NCBI GenBank assembly: GCA_020633825.1
Contig: JACKCV010000002.1
Location: forward strand, 248,001-312,000
DNA: 64,000 nucleotides
Direction: 5' to 3'
Origin: Fibrobacteria bacterium
Lineage (GTDB): Bacteria; Fibrobacterota; Fibrobacteria; UBA5070
The notes below the pieces were generated by a model. It had not been told where the DNA came from and made no database searches. It saw only the letters and a program-made list of their open reading frames with translations. Of the stretch, positions 53,103-63,658 are shown piece by piece. The first letter of the stretch is position 1. Every line of letters begins with the position of its first letter. A program made the translations under genes and the position numbers.

Positions 53103-54079
53103 GGGGTCTCCAGGTTCGGCGCGATCGTGTCCTCGGCCGATGGGGTGGGGGATGGGTAGGAAGCGAGCTCCGCCAGGGAGCAGGGTTCGTCGGAGGCGCC
53201 TGGATGCAGGAGCGGTTTGAGGCGTCCGAGGAGGATGGAAACGTCGAAGCCGCTCTCCCGCATCCTCGTCAGGGAGGTGGAGCCGATCCGTTTGGCGAGT
53301 CGCTCGCCCTGTGGACCACCGAGCAGTCCATGGTGCATGAATCGAGGTGGGGGAGAGCCCAGCAGGTGGTGCAGGTGGCTGTGCAGGTGGCTCCAGGGGT
53401 GCAGATCCCGACCACGGACGACGGTGTCCACGCCTTGGTCGTGGTCGTCCACGCAGACGGCGAGGTGGTAGGCGTAGCATCCGTCCGCTCGTTGCAGGAC
53501 GGGGGCGCCCAGGCGGGAAAGATCCTCCAGGGTGGAGGGTGCCTGGAGAAGGTCCTCCACGCGGGATGGGACATGCGGCAAGGCCAGTCGCCAGGAATCC
53601 GAGGGCGTCGCCTCGCCGGGGAGACGCTTGCGGCAACGCCCGGAGTATCCGGCGCCGGGAAGGTCGGACTCGCCGATCCGAGCCACTTGCGGGGCGTCGA
53701 TGGAAGCCTCCCTCCGGGTGCACGAACACGGGAAGACCAGACCACGGTCGATCCATTCCCGCAGGACGCACCGATACCGCGCCTGGCTCTCGAGCGAGGA
53801 TTGGAAGAACCGGGATTGCAGGTCCCCGGGGCCTTGGGGGCCCTCGTCCCAATCGAGTCCCAGCCATTCCAGATCGCGGAACACGTCCTCGATCCATTCG
53901 GGGCGGGAGCGGGTGGTGTCGGTGTCCTCGATCCGAAGGAGGATGGATCCGCCTCGGTTCCGCGCCCAGAGCCACGCCAGGACGAAGGAATAGGCGTTCC
54001 CCAGATGCAGGCGTCCCGACGGGGTGGGGGCGAGGCGGGTCCGGGGCGGTGCGGGAGCTGGATGCCTGGAGGCGTTCAC
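53099..54079 (-). CDS. gluQ: Glutamyl-Q tRNA(Asp) synthetase-like protein
   Basis: 326 residues: a class I glutamyl-tRNA synthetase catalytic core without the anticodon-binding domain, as in GluQ-RS, which glutamylates queuosine of tRNA-Asp. HIGH-like motif PSGRLHLGNA, KMSKS-like GERLAKRIGS, and the GluQ zinc pattern C-x-C (PCSCTRRE) with Y-x3-C (GYSGRC). The start GTG 54079 overlaps the recO stop as GTGA; the panB start overlaps its own stop. Confidence 0.9.
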   Translation of the reverse strand: MNASRHPAPAPPRTRLAPTPSGRLHLGNAYSFVLAWLWARNRGGSILLRIEDTDTTRSRPEWIEDVFRDLEWLGLDWDEGPQGPGDLQSRFFQSSLESQARYRCVLREWIDRGLVFPCSCTRREASIDAPQVARIGESDLPGAGYSGRCRKRLPGEATPSDSWRLALPHVPSRVEDLLQAPSTLEDLSRLGAPVLQRADGCYAYHLAVCVDDHDQGVDTVVRGRDLHPWSHLHSHLHHLLGSPPPRFMHHGLLGGPQGERLAKRIGSTSLTRMRESGFDVSILLGRLKPLLHPGASDEPCSLAELASYPSPTPSAEDTIAPNLETP

Positions 54080-54837
54080 GCGCGGGCCGTCCTCAGGAAT
54101 TCCAGGGCATCGAGTCGGGGGCGTCCCCCTGCATGACGGCAGATGTGGTCGTAGAGGACATCCTCGACCCGGTCCCAGTCCCCGCCGTCGGCCCCGGGGG
54201 TCGGGAGGTCCAGGACGGCCGCGCGAAGGAGTTCCCAGGTGTCCCGGGGAAGTTGGTCGACGTGGCTCGCCCGGGCGCAGGCGGGGCAGAGGACACCCCC
54301 CGCCGAAGAGGACACGGAGTGGGATTGAAGCACGTCCGGATTGCCGCATTGGGCGCAGTGGTCCATGGCCAGACCCCAACCCAGCTCCTCTGCGAAGCTC
54401 GCCAGGAAGCGGTGGTGGACGGCGCGGCAGGGTCTGCCTTCGTGCAAATGGTCCAAGGCCATGGACAATTCCCGGAAGACGGGCGGCACCGGGCCGGATT
54501 CCCTCAGGAAACGGAGCGCGACTTCGGAACAGGCCAGGGCGGTCGCGTGCCTCTCGAGGTCGATGGAGAGGCCTTCGTGCGCGGACAAGGGGGAGGCGTT
54601 GACGAGGTTCTGGAGTTCCCTCCCCGGCCGGACCGAGACCACCATTTCCGAAACCGTCAAGGGCTCCAGCGCCGAGGCCAGGGGAGAACCTTTCCTTCGC
54701 GCTCCCTTGGCGAGGATTCCCATGGGCCCGTCGTCCTCCGTGAGGGTGTGGAGGATCCACGAGGTCTCCCCGAAGGGAATCCTGCGAAGGACGATGGCTC
54801 GGGTGGTGACCTGGGGCAAGGTCAGCCCGGAGGCCAC
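54076..54837 (-). CDS. recO: DNA repair protein RecO
   Basis: 253 residues. N-terminal OB-fold (TTRAIVLRRIPFGETSWILH, ILAKGARRKGSPLASALEPL), helical middle (FRELSMALDHLHEG) and a four-cysteine zinc site (CAQCGN ... CPAC). Acts in RecFOR loading of RecA. GTG 54837 overlaps the HIT gene by 16 bp and has GGGAGG upstream; TTG 54819 is a less likely alternative. Confidence 0.9.
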   Translation of the reverse strand: MASGLTLPQVTTRAIVLRRIPFGETSWILHTLTEDDGPMGILAKGARRKGSPLASALEPLTVSEMVVSVRPGRELQNLVNASPLSAHEGLSIDLERHATALACSEVALRFLRESGPVPPVFRELSMALDHLHEGRPCRAVHHRFLASFAEELGWGLAMDHCAQCGNPDVLQSHSVSSSAGGVLCPACARASHVDQLPRDTWELLRAAVLDLPTPGADGGDWDRVEDVLYDHICRHAGGRPRLDALEFLRTARA

Positions 54838-55166
54838 CCCATGCGGCGGCCTCCCAGCAGATGGAAATGCAGATGGGGGACGGTCTGGTTGGCGTGCATC
54901 CCCGTATTGGCCACCAGGCGCCATCCCTGGGTCAGCCCCTTCTCCTTGGCCAACCTCCGGGCGCAGGCCAGGCAGGCCGCCAGGATGGGGGCATCGTCGT
55001 CCGTGGCCTCGGCCAAGGATGGAATCGGTTTCACCGGTATCACCAACGCGTGGAAGGGGGCCTTGGGATCGATGTCCTCGATGGCGAAGCAGAGCTCCTC
55101 GCGCAGGAGGAACCGGGCGGGGATGGTTCCCTGATGGATTTTTTCGAAGAGTGTTGGCTCGCTCAT
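54822..55166 (-). CDS. HIT-family (HINT-like) nucleotide hydrolase
   Basis: 114 residues. Starts TLFEKIHQGTIPARFLLREE, with HALVIPVKPIPSLAE in the middle and the histidine triad HLHFHLLGGRRMGWPPG at the end. Probably an adenosine phosphoramidase. ATG 55166 lies exactly 7 nt after a TAATTT box and has no Shine-Dalgarno, so it may head the recO-gluQ-panB unit on a leaderless transcript. Confidence 0.94.
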   Translation of the reverse strand: MSEPTLFEKIHQGTIPARFLLREELCFAIEDIDPKAPFHALVIPVKPIPSLAEATDDDAPILAACLACARRLAKEKGLTQGWRLVANTGMHANQTVPHLHFHLLGGRRMGWPPG

Positions 55167-55173
55167 GACAGGA

Positions 55174-55203
55174 AAATTACCCACTGACCTCCTGGGTGGC
55201 GAA
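55174..55203 (-). promoter_or_regulatory. Promoter candidate of the HIT-recO-gluQ-panB unit
   Basis: On the minus strand TTCGCC (55203-55198), 18-bp spacer, TAATTT (55179-55174), then 7 nt to ATG 55166. The -35 is weak. It lies back to back with the subtilase start region. Confidence 0.4.
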
Positions 55204-55204
55204 T

Positions 55205-55210
55205 TAGAAT
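55205..55210 (+). promoter_or_regulatory. -10-like box abutting the subtilase start
   Basis: TAGAAT ends one base before ATG 55211. Transcription from it would begin near 55217, where an in-frame GTG lies exactly 6 nt after the box. So either the box is fortuitous or the true start is GTG 55217 on a leaderless mRNA. Confidence 0.35.
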
Positions 55211-56854
55211 ATGGCGGTGCCATCGCTCCCTACCACGCCTTTGGGTCGCGCCCGAGCCTGGGCAACGGTCCTTGTCCTGATGGCAACCGCCCCCGAGGCG
55301 GCATGGTGGCTGAAACTTCCCGACAAGAGGGATGCCGCGGGAATGGTTCTTCCCGAGGGATCTCGTTCCTGGGAGGACGCCCCCGTTCGGGGCGATCTGC
55401 TCGACTCCCTGGTGGGGCGAGGATGGCGCATCCGGACCACCTTGAAGTGGGCGAATCTGGTTTCCGCCGAATCCCCCGTCGATGCCTCTTCCCAACCCGG
55501 GAGCGACCTCCCGGCCGGGATCGTCCTGGAATCCCCGGTCGCCCGAAGCCCACGTCCCGTGGAACCTCCTGCCGGGGCGGGTCCCGTCTTCCGCGGCCAA
55601 GCCCTGCGGGGGGGCGCCGCTCGAGCGACCTCCGTGGATCCCTCGCGGGTGACCCTCCTGCGCATGCACGAGGCCATGGGCATTTCCGAAGTCCGGGACA
55701 CCCTGGTGGCTCGTGGGGCGCAGCCGGGAAAAGGGGTGCGGGTCGCGGTCATCGACGACGGCTTCGTGCTCCAGCACCATGTGCTCGAAGACGCCTCCGT
55801 GGTCGATGCCCACGATTGGGTCGACGACGATGGAATCCCCTGGGATTCGGGACCTGCCCCCTGGGAGTGGAGCCACGGCACGGCCACCGCCGGTTTGATC
55901 GCTTCCCGATGGGATGTGACCTTGCCGGGTGTCGCCCCGTTCGTCGATCTGCTCCTGTACCGTACCGAGGATGATGCGCGTGAAGACCTCGTCGAGGAGG
56001 ATCACCTCGCCGCGGCCTTGGAGCGTGCGGTCGAGCGAGGTGCCGGAGTGGCTTCCATCTCCCTGGGCTACCGGTTCGCCTTCGACGGCGGCGTCCCGGA
56101 TCACCCCTACTCGGCCTTCGATGGAAGGCAACTCGTCGCCTCCCGCACCGCTTCCTGGGCGGCAGGCCGAAACGTGGTGGTGGTCGCCGCCATCGGGAAC
56201 GAAGGCGGATTCGGTCCAGGTTCGCTCGGGTCTCCCGCTGATGCGGATTCCATCCTGGCTGTCGGCGCCATCGCGGAGAATGGGTTGCTTTGCCCCTTTT
56301 CCAGCCTCGGTCCTTCCGCCGACGGGCGCATCAAACCCGATCTCGTGGCCTTCGGGTGCGGCATGCCGGTGGCCACGGGCGATTCCGCAGGCGGCTACAC
56401 CGATGGAGGAGGCGGGACCTCCTTCGCCACACCTCTGGTCGCCGGTGCTGCGGCGCTTCTGCGCCAATTGTATCCGGGTTGGAGTGCCCTCCAGGTCCGC
56501 GATTCCTTGCGCGCCTCCGGTGCGAACGCCTCCCGGCCCGACAACAAATTGGGCTGGGGCCTTCCCGATCTTCGCCGGTTCCTGGTTGGAACCACGCGCA
56601 CGGAGCCGGGACCTTTCCGGCTGCCGGGGGTCTGGAATCCGGGCCGAGAAGCGTTGCGGTTCCTCGCCGGGGCCCCGGAAAAACCCTTGGAATTCGAATT
56701 CCGCCGATTGGATGGCCGCCTGGTCCATCGGGCGACCATCGAGGCGGGGGCACCCCTGTGGACGGGATCACCCTCCCCTGGTGGCTACATCGCCGTGTGG
56801 AAGGTGGTCGATGGCACCCACGGATCCGCGAAGGTGATCGTTTCCGGTCGCTGA
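55211..56854 (+). CDS. Secreted subtilisin-like serine peptidase (S8)
   Basis: 547 residues. N-terminal signal region (RARAWATVLVLMATAPEAAW), prosegment-like stretch to ~150, then the S8 domain: Asp in VAVIDDGF, His in WSHGTATAGLIA, oxyanion Asn in AAIGNEGG, Ser in GGTSFATPLVAGAAAL. The last ~80 residues (LEFEFRRLDGRLVHRATIEA ... GGYIAVWKVV) resemble a C-terminal sorting beta-sandwich. GTG 55217 is an alternative start. Divergent from the HIT gene with 44 bp between. Confidence 0.92.
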   Translation: MAVPSLPTTPLGRARAWATVLVLMATAPEAAWWLKLPDKRDAAGMVLPEGSRSWEDAPVRGDLLDSLVGRGWRIRTTLKWANLVSAESPVDASSQPGSDLPAGIVLESPVARSPRPVEPPAGAGPVFRGQALRGGAARATSVDPSRVTLLRMHEAMGISEVRDTLVARGAQPGKGVRVAVIDDGFVLQHHVLEDASVVDAHDWVDDDGIPWDSGPAPWEWSHGTATAGLIASRWDVTLPGVAPFVDLLLYRTEDDAREDLVEEDHLAAALERAVERGAGVASISLGYRFAFDGGVPDHPYSAFDGRQLVASRTASWAAGRNVVVVAAIGNEGGFGPGSLGSPADADSILAVGAIAENGLLCPFSSLGPSADGRIKPDLVAFGCGMPVATGDSAGGYTDGGGGTSFATPLVAGAAALLRQLYPGWSALQVRDSLRASGANASRPDNKLGWGLPDLRRFLVGTTRTEPGPFRLPGVWNPGREALRFLAGAPEKPLEFEFRRLDGRLVHRATIEAGAPLWTGSPSPGGYIAVWKVVDGTHGSAKVIVSGR

Positions 56855-56897
56855 CGGAAGGCTTCGACCGGGACTCGCCCCCCCTGAGGATTTCCTC

Positions 56898-57467
56898 TCA
56901 GAAGTGGCTGAACAGAGGGATCTTCAGGAAGACGAAGGCAATTCCGCTCCCCAGCAAGGCCCCCATCAGGACATCGGTGGGGTAGTGGACCCGAAGGTAG
57001 ACCCGGGACACCCCGACGAGCACGGCGAAGGGAAGCAGGAACGGGAGCAGGCCCGGGAGGAAGTGACCGAGATACAACGCGACCGCCAGATTGTTCATGG
57101 TGTGTCCGCTGGGGAAGCTGAAACGATCCGGGGGGGTGCTGAGCGCCTCGACGGCGACATTGCGCTCGAAGGGACGTGGTCGGTTGATCTGGTTCTTCAG
57201 GAACTTGTAGAGAAGCACGGAACAGGCCGCGACCAGAATGGTCCGCCAGGCGATGGAAACGCCGCGGTTCCAGCCGGTGAGATAGAAGACGGTCGGACCG
57301 AGGATCGTCCACACCCATCCGTCGCCCAAGCGGGTCGCCCATCTCATGAGGAAGGAATTCACGGCGTGGGGTGATTCCTTCCACCAGGGCAGGATTTTTC
57401 CCGTTTCGTACTGGGTGACGCGGTGCGTCCAATCTTCCTGAGGTTTCTGCGGTTCGTCGGGATTCAC
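56898..57467 (-). CDS. PAP2-family membrane phosphatase
   Basis: 189 residues, about five membrane helices. Phosphatase motifs: KNQINRPRPF (K-x6-RP), FPSGH, and SRVYLRVHYPTD (SR-x5-H-x3-D). Candidate substrates are phosphatidic acid, phosphatidylglycerophosphate or undecaprenyl diphosphate. GTG 57467 is chosen because TACCTT lies exactly 6 nt before it. ATG 57524 or GTG 57530 would add 19-21 residues and overlap the promoter of the divergent gene. Confidence 0.87.
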   Translation of the reverse strand: MNPDEPQKPQEDWTHRVTQYETGKILPWWKESPHAVNSFLMRWATRLGDGWVWTILGPTVFYLTGWNRGVSIAWRTILVAACSVLLYKFLKNQINRPRPFERNVAVEALSTPPDRFSFPSGHTMNNLAVALYLGHFLPGLLPFLLPFAVLVGVSRVYLRVHYPTDVLMGALLGSGIAFVFLKIPLFSHF

Positions 57468-57494
57468 GCAATGAAGGTACAAGTTCGCGTGCGG

Positions 57495-57524
57495 TTGCGG
57501 ACCGGGAAGGGCGGATGGTACCAT
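57495..57524 (+). promoter_or_regulatory. Promoter of the first receiver-HDOD gene
   Basis: TTGCGG (57495-57500), 18-bp spacer, TACCAT (57519-57524), then AAGGAGG (57533-57539) as Shine-Dalgarno before ATG 57547. The -35/spacer/-10 set is almost the same as that at 37725-37754. Confidence 0.55.
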
Positions 57525-57546
57525 CGGCACCGAAGGAGGCTCCCGA

Positions 57547-59187
57547 ATGCAGAGCCTGTTGGTGGTTGACGATCAGGAAGTGTTCCGCACACCCCTCGTG
57601 GAAGCCTTGCGGTCGCGCGGATACGACGTCCGCGAGGCCTCGACGGCTCCTGCCGCGTTGGAAATGGCCATGCGTCGCAAACCGGCCCTGGTCCTGCTCG
57701 ATCTCGCCATGCCCAACATCGACGGCTTCGAATTGCTGCGCTATTTCCGAGCGCGGGCGATGTTTCGAAGCCTTCCCGTGATCCTGCTTACCGCCCACGC
57801 CCGCCGGGACTATCTGGCGCAAGCCGCCTCCATGGGGGTGAAGGACTACCTCCTGAAATCGGCCTTTTCCCTCCAGGACCTCTTCGATCGCATCGAAGCC
57901 CGGATCGGATCCCCGTACCCTCCCGGATTCGCTCCTCCTCGGGCCAGTCCGGGCCCGAACAACGAAAACCCTGAGCACGATCGATCGCCGGGATCGGACT
58001 CCAAGGCAGCTCCCCGGTTCGACCGCGCGGCCTTCCTCCAGCACATCGAATTGAGGGCCCTGCCGGGAACGGTGGCCGAAGTCCTCGCCTTGGCCGCGGA
58101 TCCCCACGCGAGCCTGGCCGGGATCGAATCGGTGCTGCGCCGCGACCCCTCGTTGTCGGCGCAGGTGATGATCCTGGCCAATTCGCCGGGGTTTCTCCGC
58201 GGAAGCCCGTGCCAAAGCCTGGAGGAGGCCTTGCGGGTGCTCGGGATGGCCCAGGTGGTGCGGATCGTGTCCACGGGTGCGGTCCTGAAGCCGCAGGATC
58301 TGGTGACCACCTGGGGGGTGGATCTTCGATCCCTGTGGTCGCACAGCCTGGCGGCGGGATTGGTCTGCCAACGACTCCATTCCCCTCGGGAGGAGGCTCT
58401 CGGGTTCCTGCTGGGACTGCTCCACGAACTCCCGGAAATCATGGCCTTGACGTTCCTCGGAGATACCTGGGAGGCCTGGAAACGGCAGGGAGAAAAATAC
58501 GGCTGGACCATGGCCACCACCTTGGGAAAGGCGTTCCAATGCGAGTTCGCCGATCTGGTTCCGGAAGTCCTCGCCCGGATCCGGCTTCCCGAGCCGATCG
58601 CCGCTCCGATCCGGGAGCACCACGAGTTCTTCCAGGGGCAGCGTCCCGTCCAGCCTCGACCGGCGGCGCGGGTCGTGGAAGTCGCGCACCAGATGGCGGT
58701 GGTCCTGGGGAGATCGGGCAGTGTGCTCGCTCCGGTGTCCAGCGTCCGTTCGGAGGTGTCCCGGTATCTGCATGATGCGGGAAACCTGGCTCGGGATATG
58801 ATCGGGTTGGATTCCCAGATTCTGATGTGGGAGCAGATGATGGGATTGGTCGCTTCCGAGGAATCGAGCTTTCCCGTCGATCCATTGCGGGTATCGTACT
58901 GGCGTGGGGAGGAGTGGTTGATTCCCGATCCTCTCGAGGCACTCTTGCAGAAGTCCTCGAACGCCCATCGATTGGACGCATTGGACGAAATGGACGGCAA
59001 CACCGACTTGAACGTGATCCTGGCCGAACCGGGTTCGGAAGCGTGGTCCCGAGCCGGAAAGCTCTTCGGGAAGATCCTGCTGTGCCATTCGGCCGCGGTC
59101 GATGCCCGGGACATCCCGAGAACCTTGAAAGCTCTCCGGTTGCCTATCACGGAATCCCAGTTGCTGCGGATTCTTCACGAGGTTTGA
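57547..59187 (+). CDS. Receiver-HDOD signalling protein (first of tandem pair)
   Basis: 546 residues. Receiver 1-125: acidic VVDDQ, phosphoacceptor D52 (LLDLAMPNIDG), T82 (LLTAH), K104 (LLKSAFS). After a Pro/Ser/Asn-rich linker, an HDOD domain spans ~155-360 (ELRALPGTVAEVLALAADPH, SVLRRDPSLSAQVMILANS, EALRVLGMAQVVRIV, LWSHSLAAG). HDOD proteins lack the HD phosphodiesterase metal residues and serve as signalling scaffolds. The C-terminal ~180 residues (DPLEALLQ, NVILAEPGSEAW, LPITESQLLRILHEV) are shared with the next gene and unrecognised. Probably an output protein of phosphorelay or c-di-GMP-related control. Confidence 0.92.
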   Translation: MQSLLVVDDQEVFRTPLVEALRSRGYDVREASTAPAALEMAMRRKPALVLLDLAMPNIDGFELLRYFRARAMFRSLPVILLTAHARRDYLAQAASMGVKDYLLKSAFSLQDLFDRIEARIGSPYPPGFAPPRASPGPNNENPEHDRSPGSDSKAAPRFDRAAFLQHIELRALPGTVAEVLALAADPHASLAGIESVLRRDPSLSAQVMILANSPGFLRGSPCQSLEEALRVLGMAQVVRIVSTGAVLKPQDLVTTWGVDLRSLWSHSLAAGLVCQRLHSPREEALGFLLGLLHELPEIMALTFLGDTWEAWKRQGEKYGWTMATTLGKAFQCEFADLVPEVLARIRLPEPIAAPIREHHEFFQGQRPVQPRPAARVVEVAHQMAVVLGRSGSVLAPVSSVRSEVSRYLHDAGNLARDMIGLDSQILMWEQMMGLVASEESSFPVDPLRVSYWRGEEWLIPDPLEALLQKSSNAHRLDALDEMDGNTDLNVILAEPGSEAWSRAGKLFGKILLCHSAAVDARDIPRTLKALRLPITESQLLRILHEV

Positions 59188-59195
59188 TGCCCTAG

Positions 59196-60806
59196 ATGTT
59201 TGAACTCCTGGTGATCGACGACGACGAAGGCTTTCGCGGTGGACTCGCGGAGGCCCTGCGGGAGAACGGGTACGACGTGCGGGAAGCCGCCTCGTTGCGC
59301 GAAGGCCTGGAGCTCGCCGAAAAACGGGTTCCCCACCTGCTGCTGCTGGATTTCGCGCTTCCCGATGGAAACGGGTTGGAACTGCTGCGCTATCTGAGGG
59401 GGCGATCCTCGTTCCGCAACGTCCCGGTGATCATGCTCTCGGCCCATGTCCGTCGGGATCTGGTGTCCAATGCCGCCATGCTCGGGGTGGGGGCCTACCT
59501 CATCAAGTCGACCTTTTCCCTGCAGGATCTCTTCGGCCGCTTGGAGGCGAGACTGGGGGCGGTTTCCCCCGCCGGAAACCCCGGTGGGAAGCTCGAAGCC
59601 GGGGGGCGTGCCGGGCGCCCGGCACCGGTCCAGAGTCTTCCGGTCTTCGATCCCTCGGATTTCCTGAGGAGCGTGGAGCTCCGTTCCTTTCCAGGGGCGG
59701 TGGCGGATGTGATGGCGTTGGCGGAAAACCCCCAAGCCAGCCTCTCCGATCTCGAGAAGGTGCTGCGTCGCGATCCGGCCCTTTCGGCGCGGATCCTGTC
59801 CGCGAGTCAGAGCGCGGCCTTGATGCGGCGCTCCCCGACGCGCAGCATCGAGGAGGCCCTCCAAGTCCTGGGCATGGCCGAGGTCGTGAGGCTCGTGGCG
59901 GTCGGCTCCGTCCTGGGGAAGGACGAGTTGGCCCAGCCCTGGGCGAAGGATCTGCGGCTGGTCTGGTCCCACAGCATCGCCACGGGGTTCTTGAGCCAAC
60001 GTCTGCATGAAGTCAAGGACGAGGCGTTTGGATTCCTGGTGGGGTTGCTGCACGAGTTGCCGGAACTACTGGCCATCCTGCACTTGGGGGAAGGGTGGGA
60101 TCCCATCCGCAACAAGGGGATCCAGACGGGATGGTCGGTGACCTCCGCCTTGGGGGAGGCCTTCAAGTCGCCCTTCGGTCGGCTGGCCCGGGAAGTCCTG
60201 ATCCGCATGCGGCTGCCGGCGTCCCTTTCCGCGGCGTTGCGCGAGCTCCACGACGCGGAGGACGGCATCGTGAACGGGCGTTCGAGCGCACGCATCGTCC
60301 AATTGGCCCACCACCTGTCCGGCGTGGTCGAGCGCCCGGGCTCGATGCTTTCGCTGGTGTCCCCGGTGCGCAAGACGGAGCTGTCCCAGTTCCGATCCAC
60401 GGACAATCTCGCCGCGGAGATCTCCGACCTGCAGCAGAACGTGGAGGCCTGGGAGAAGTTGACGGGCTTGGGACAGGACCGTTCCTCCCTGGTGGCCTCG
60501 ACCGCCTCCCGAGTCCTGTACTACCGGGACGACCTCTTCGCGCAACCGGATCCGTTGGAGGCGTTGCTTCGACGTTCCGGGGAGGTGAAGCGGGTCATGG
60601 ATCCCCTCGACCTCGAAGAACATGCCGATCTCAAGGTGGTGCTGGCGGAGCCGGGTTCGGATGCGTGGGAGTTCTCCGCTCGCTTGCGGGGCCGTGTGAT
60701 GGTCCTGCACACCAATCGCGCGGACCGACCTCCCGGGAAGACCGTCCGGGTGGTGCGCATGCCGTTGAGCGAGGCGCGCATGGAAGAGGTGTTCCGCGAA
60801 GTGTGA
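59196..60806 (+). CDS. Receiver-HDOD signalling protein (second of tandem pair)
   Basis: 536 residues, a paralog of the preceding gene along its whole length, 8 bp after its stop. Receiver: VIDDDEGF, D52 (LLDFALPDGNG), S82 where the first copy has T, K104 (LIKSTFS). HDOD block: ELRSFPGAVADVMALAENP, VLRRDPALSARILSASQS, EALQVLGMAEVVRLV, VWSHSIATGFL. The shared C-terminal region ends VRMPLSEARMEEVFREV. No obvious Shine-Dalgarno before ATG 59196; translation is probably coupled. Confidence 0.91.
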   Translation: MFELLVIDDDEGFRGGLAEALRENGYDVREAASLREGLELAEKRVPHLLLLDFALPDGNGLELLRYLRGRSSFRNVPVIMLSAHVRRDLVSNAAMLGVGAYLIKSTFSLQDLFGRLEARLGAVSPAGNPGGKLEAGGRAGRPAPVQSLPVFDPSDFLRSVELRSFPGAVADVMALAENPQASLSDLEKVLRRDPALSARILSASQSAALMRRSPTRSIEEALQVLGMAEVVRLVAVGSVLGKDELAQPWAKDLRLVWSHSIATGFLSQRLHEVKDEAFGFLVGLLHELPELLAILHLGEGWDPIRNKGIQTGWSVTSALGEAFKSPFGRLAREVLIRMRLPASLSAALRELHDAEDGIVNGRSSARIVQLAHHLSGVVERPGSMLSLVSPVRKTELSQFRSTDNLAAEISDLQQNVEAWEKLTGLGQDRSSLVASTASRVLYYRDDLFAQPDPLEALLRRSGEVKRVMDPLDLEEHADLKVVLAEPGSDAWEFSARLRGRVMVLHTNRADRPPGKTVRVVRMPLSEARMEEVFREV

Positions 60807-60828
60807 GTCCGGTCCGTTGCCGGACTCG
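60806..60828. terminator. Hairpin between convergent HDOD and acylphosphatase genes
   Basis: GAGTCCGG (60806-60813), loop TCCGTTG, CCGGACTC (60821-60828). There is no T tract. The symmetric stem could end transcription from both sides, weakly. Confidence 0.4.
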
Positions 60829-60832
60829 CGGG

Positions 60833-61138
60833 TCAGATCTCCCGTGTGATCCGGAAGGGTTCCCGGGTCCCGCGGGGGGCGGTGGGCTCGAACACGCACC
60901 CCGAGACGAAGGAACCGGGAGGGCCTTGGCGGAGTCGATCCTGGAATTCGAGGAGACGTTCCCTCGGGCCTTCCGCCTCCCCGTCGACATCCCCGTCCCA
61001 GGTGTTGCGGACCCAGCCGGAGATGCCCAGGAGCGAGGCTTCCCGCTGCACGAAGGCCCGGAATCCCACTCCTTGGACCCGCCCCCGCACGCGGAACCGG
61101 AATCTGACGGGAGGTGGGTCGGTGGTCGGTGTTGTCAT
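60833..61138 (-). CDS. acyP: Acylphosphatase
   Basis: 101 residues. The family signature RGRVQGVGFRAFVQREA (catalytic Arg in GVGFR) and GISGWVRNTWDGDVDGEAEG (catalytic Asn in VRNTWDG) are intact. GGAGAAGAG lies upstream of ATG 61138. Hydrolyses carboxyl-phosphate bonds. It follows lepA on the same strand by 122 bp. Confidence 0.94.
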   Translation of the reverse strand: MTTPTTDPPPVRFRFRVRGRVQGVGFRAFVQREASLLGISGWVRNTWDGDVDGEAEGPRERLLEFQDRLRQGPPGSFVSGCVFEPTAPRGTREPFRITREI

Positions 61139-61260
61139 GGATGCACTCTTCTCCGGAGGGGGCGGAACGTGCGGTCGGACGAACGCCTACGGAGGGGACC
61201 CGTCCTCGGGATCGGCGGGCACCCGGGAAGGCGGAGGGGGGAGAGGGTCAGGATCCCCCG

Positions 61261-63069
<1,809 letters not shown>

Positions 63070-63078
63070 AGGCGGCGC

Positions 63079-63107
63079 AAGTTAGAAACCTGCGGGGCAG
63101 GTCGGAA
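63079..63107 (-). promoter_or_regulatory. Promoter candidate of lepA
   Basis: TTCCGA, 17-bp spacer, TAACTT read on the minus strand, ending 9 nt before ATG 63069. It implies a leader of only a few bases. Confidence 0.35.
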
Positions 63108-63129
63108 TCCTTTCCCGGACCGAGTCGTG

Positions 63130-63157
63130 TTGCGGAGCGGCGCCGGAGTGGTAGAAT
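63130..63157 (+). promoter_or_regulatory. Promoter of the stand-alone receiver gene
   Basis: TTGCGG (63130-63135), 16-bp spacer, TAGAAT (63152-63157), 44 bp before ATG 63202, with GTGGAGGATGG as ribosome-binding region. Confidence 0.5.
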
Positions 63158-63201
63158 GCCATCGAAGCACGTCCCGGTTCGGGACTCGTGGAGGATGGAC
63201 G

Positions 63202-63621
63202 ATGGGTTCGTTGACTGACGCGGGAAACCAGAGGATCGAACGACGGCGCATCCTCGTGGTCGACGACTACGAGCTCAATCGCGAGATCATCCAGGCCATG
63301 TTGGTCCGTCTCGGCCAGGAGGTGGTCCTGGTCGATTCCGGGGAAGGAGCCTTGGAAATGCTGGGCGATGAACCCTTCGACCTGGTTCTGATGGATGTCC
63401 ACATGCCCGACCTGGACGGCATGGAGACCACCCGGAGGATCCGGAATCTGGCGGGCGAAGCGGGTCGGGTCGCGGTGTACGCCCTCTCCGCATCGGATCT
63501 GGAGGCCGAACGGCACAAGTGCATCGAGGCGGGCATGGATGGATTCCTTTCCAAGCCGATCGACCTCCCCCGGGTGGAGGGGTTCCTGCGTTCGCTTCCC
63601 CCGGTGGGAACGGTTCGCTGA
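63202..63621 (+). CDS. Stand-alone response-regulator receiver protein
   Basis: 139 residues, a CheY-like receiver only. Acidic pair VVDDYELNR, phosphoacceptor in LMDVHMPDLDG, S/T region YALSAS, and K in FLSKPID. It resembles the receiver of hybrid kinases (compare FMDVHMPVLDG in the kinase at 43987-46860) more than the OmpR type. It precedes a MASE1-like membrane gene by 37 bp, so it is probably part of that sensor's pathway. Confidence 0.9.
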   Translation: MGSLTDAGNQRIERRRILVVDDYELNREIIQAMLVRLGQEVVLVDSGEGALEMLGDEPFDLVLMDVHMPDLDGMETTRRIRNLAGEAGRVAVYALSASDLEAERHKCIEAGMDGFLSKPIDLPRVEGFLRSLPPVGTVR

Positions 63622-63658
63622 TGTCCCTCCCCCGCCCCCCGATGCTTCCGAGGAAGGC

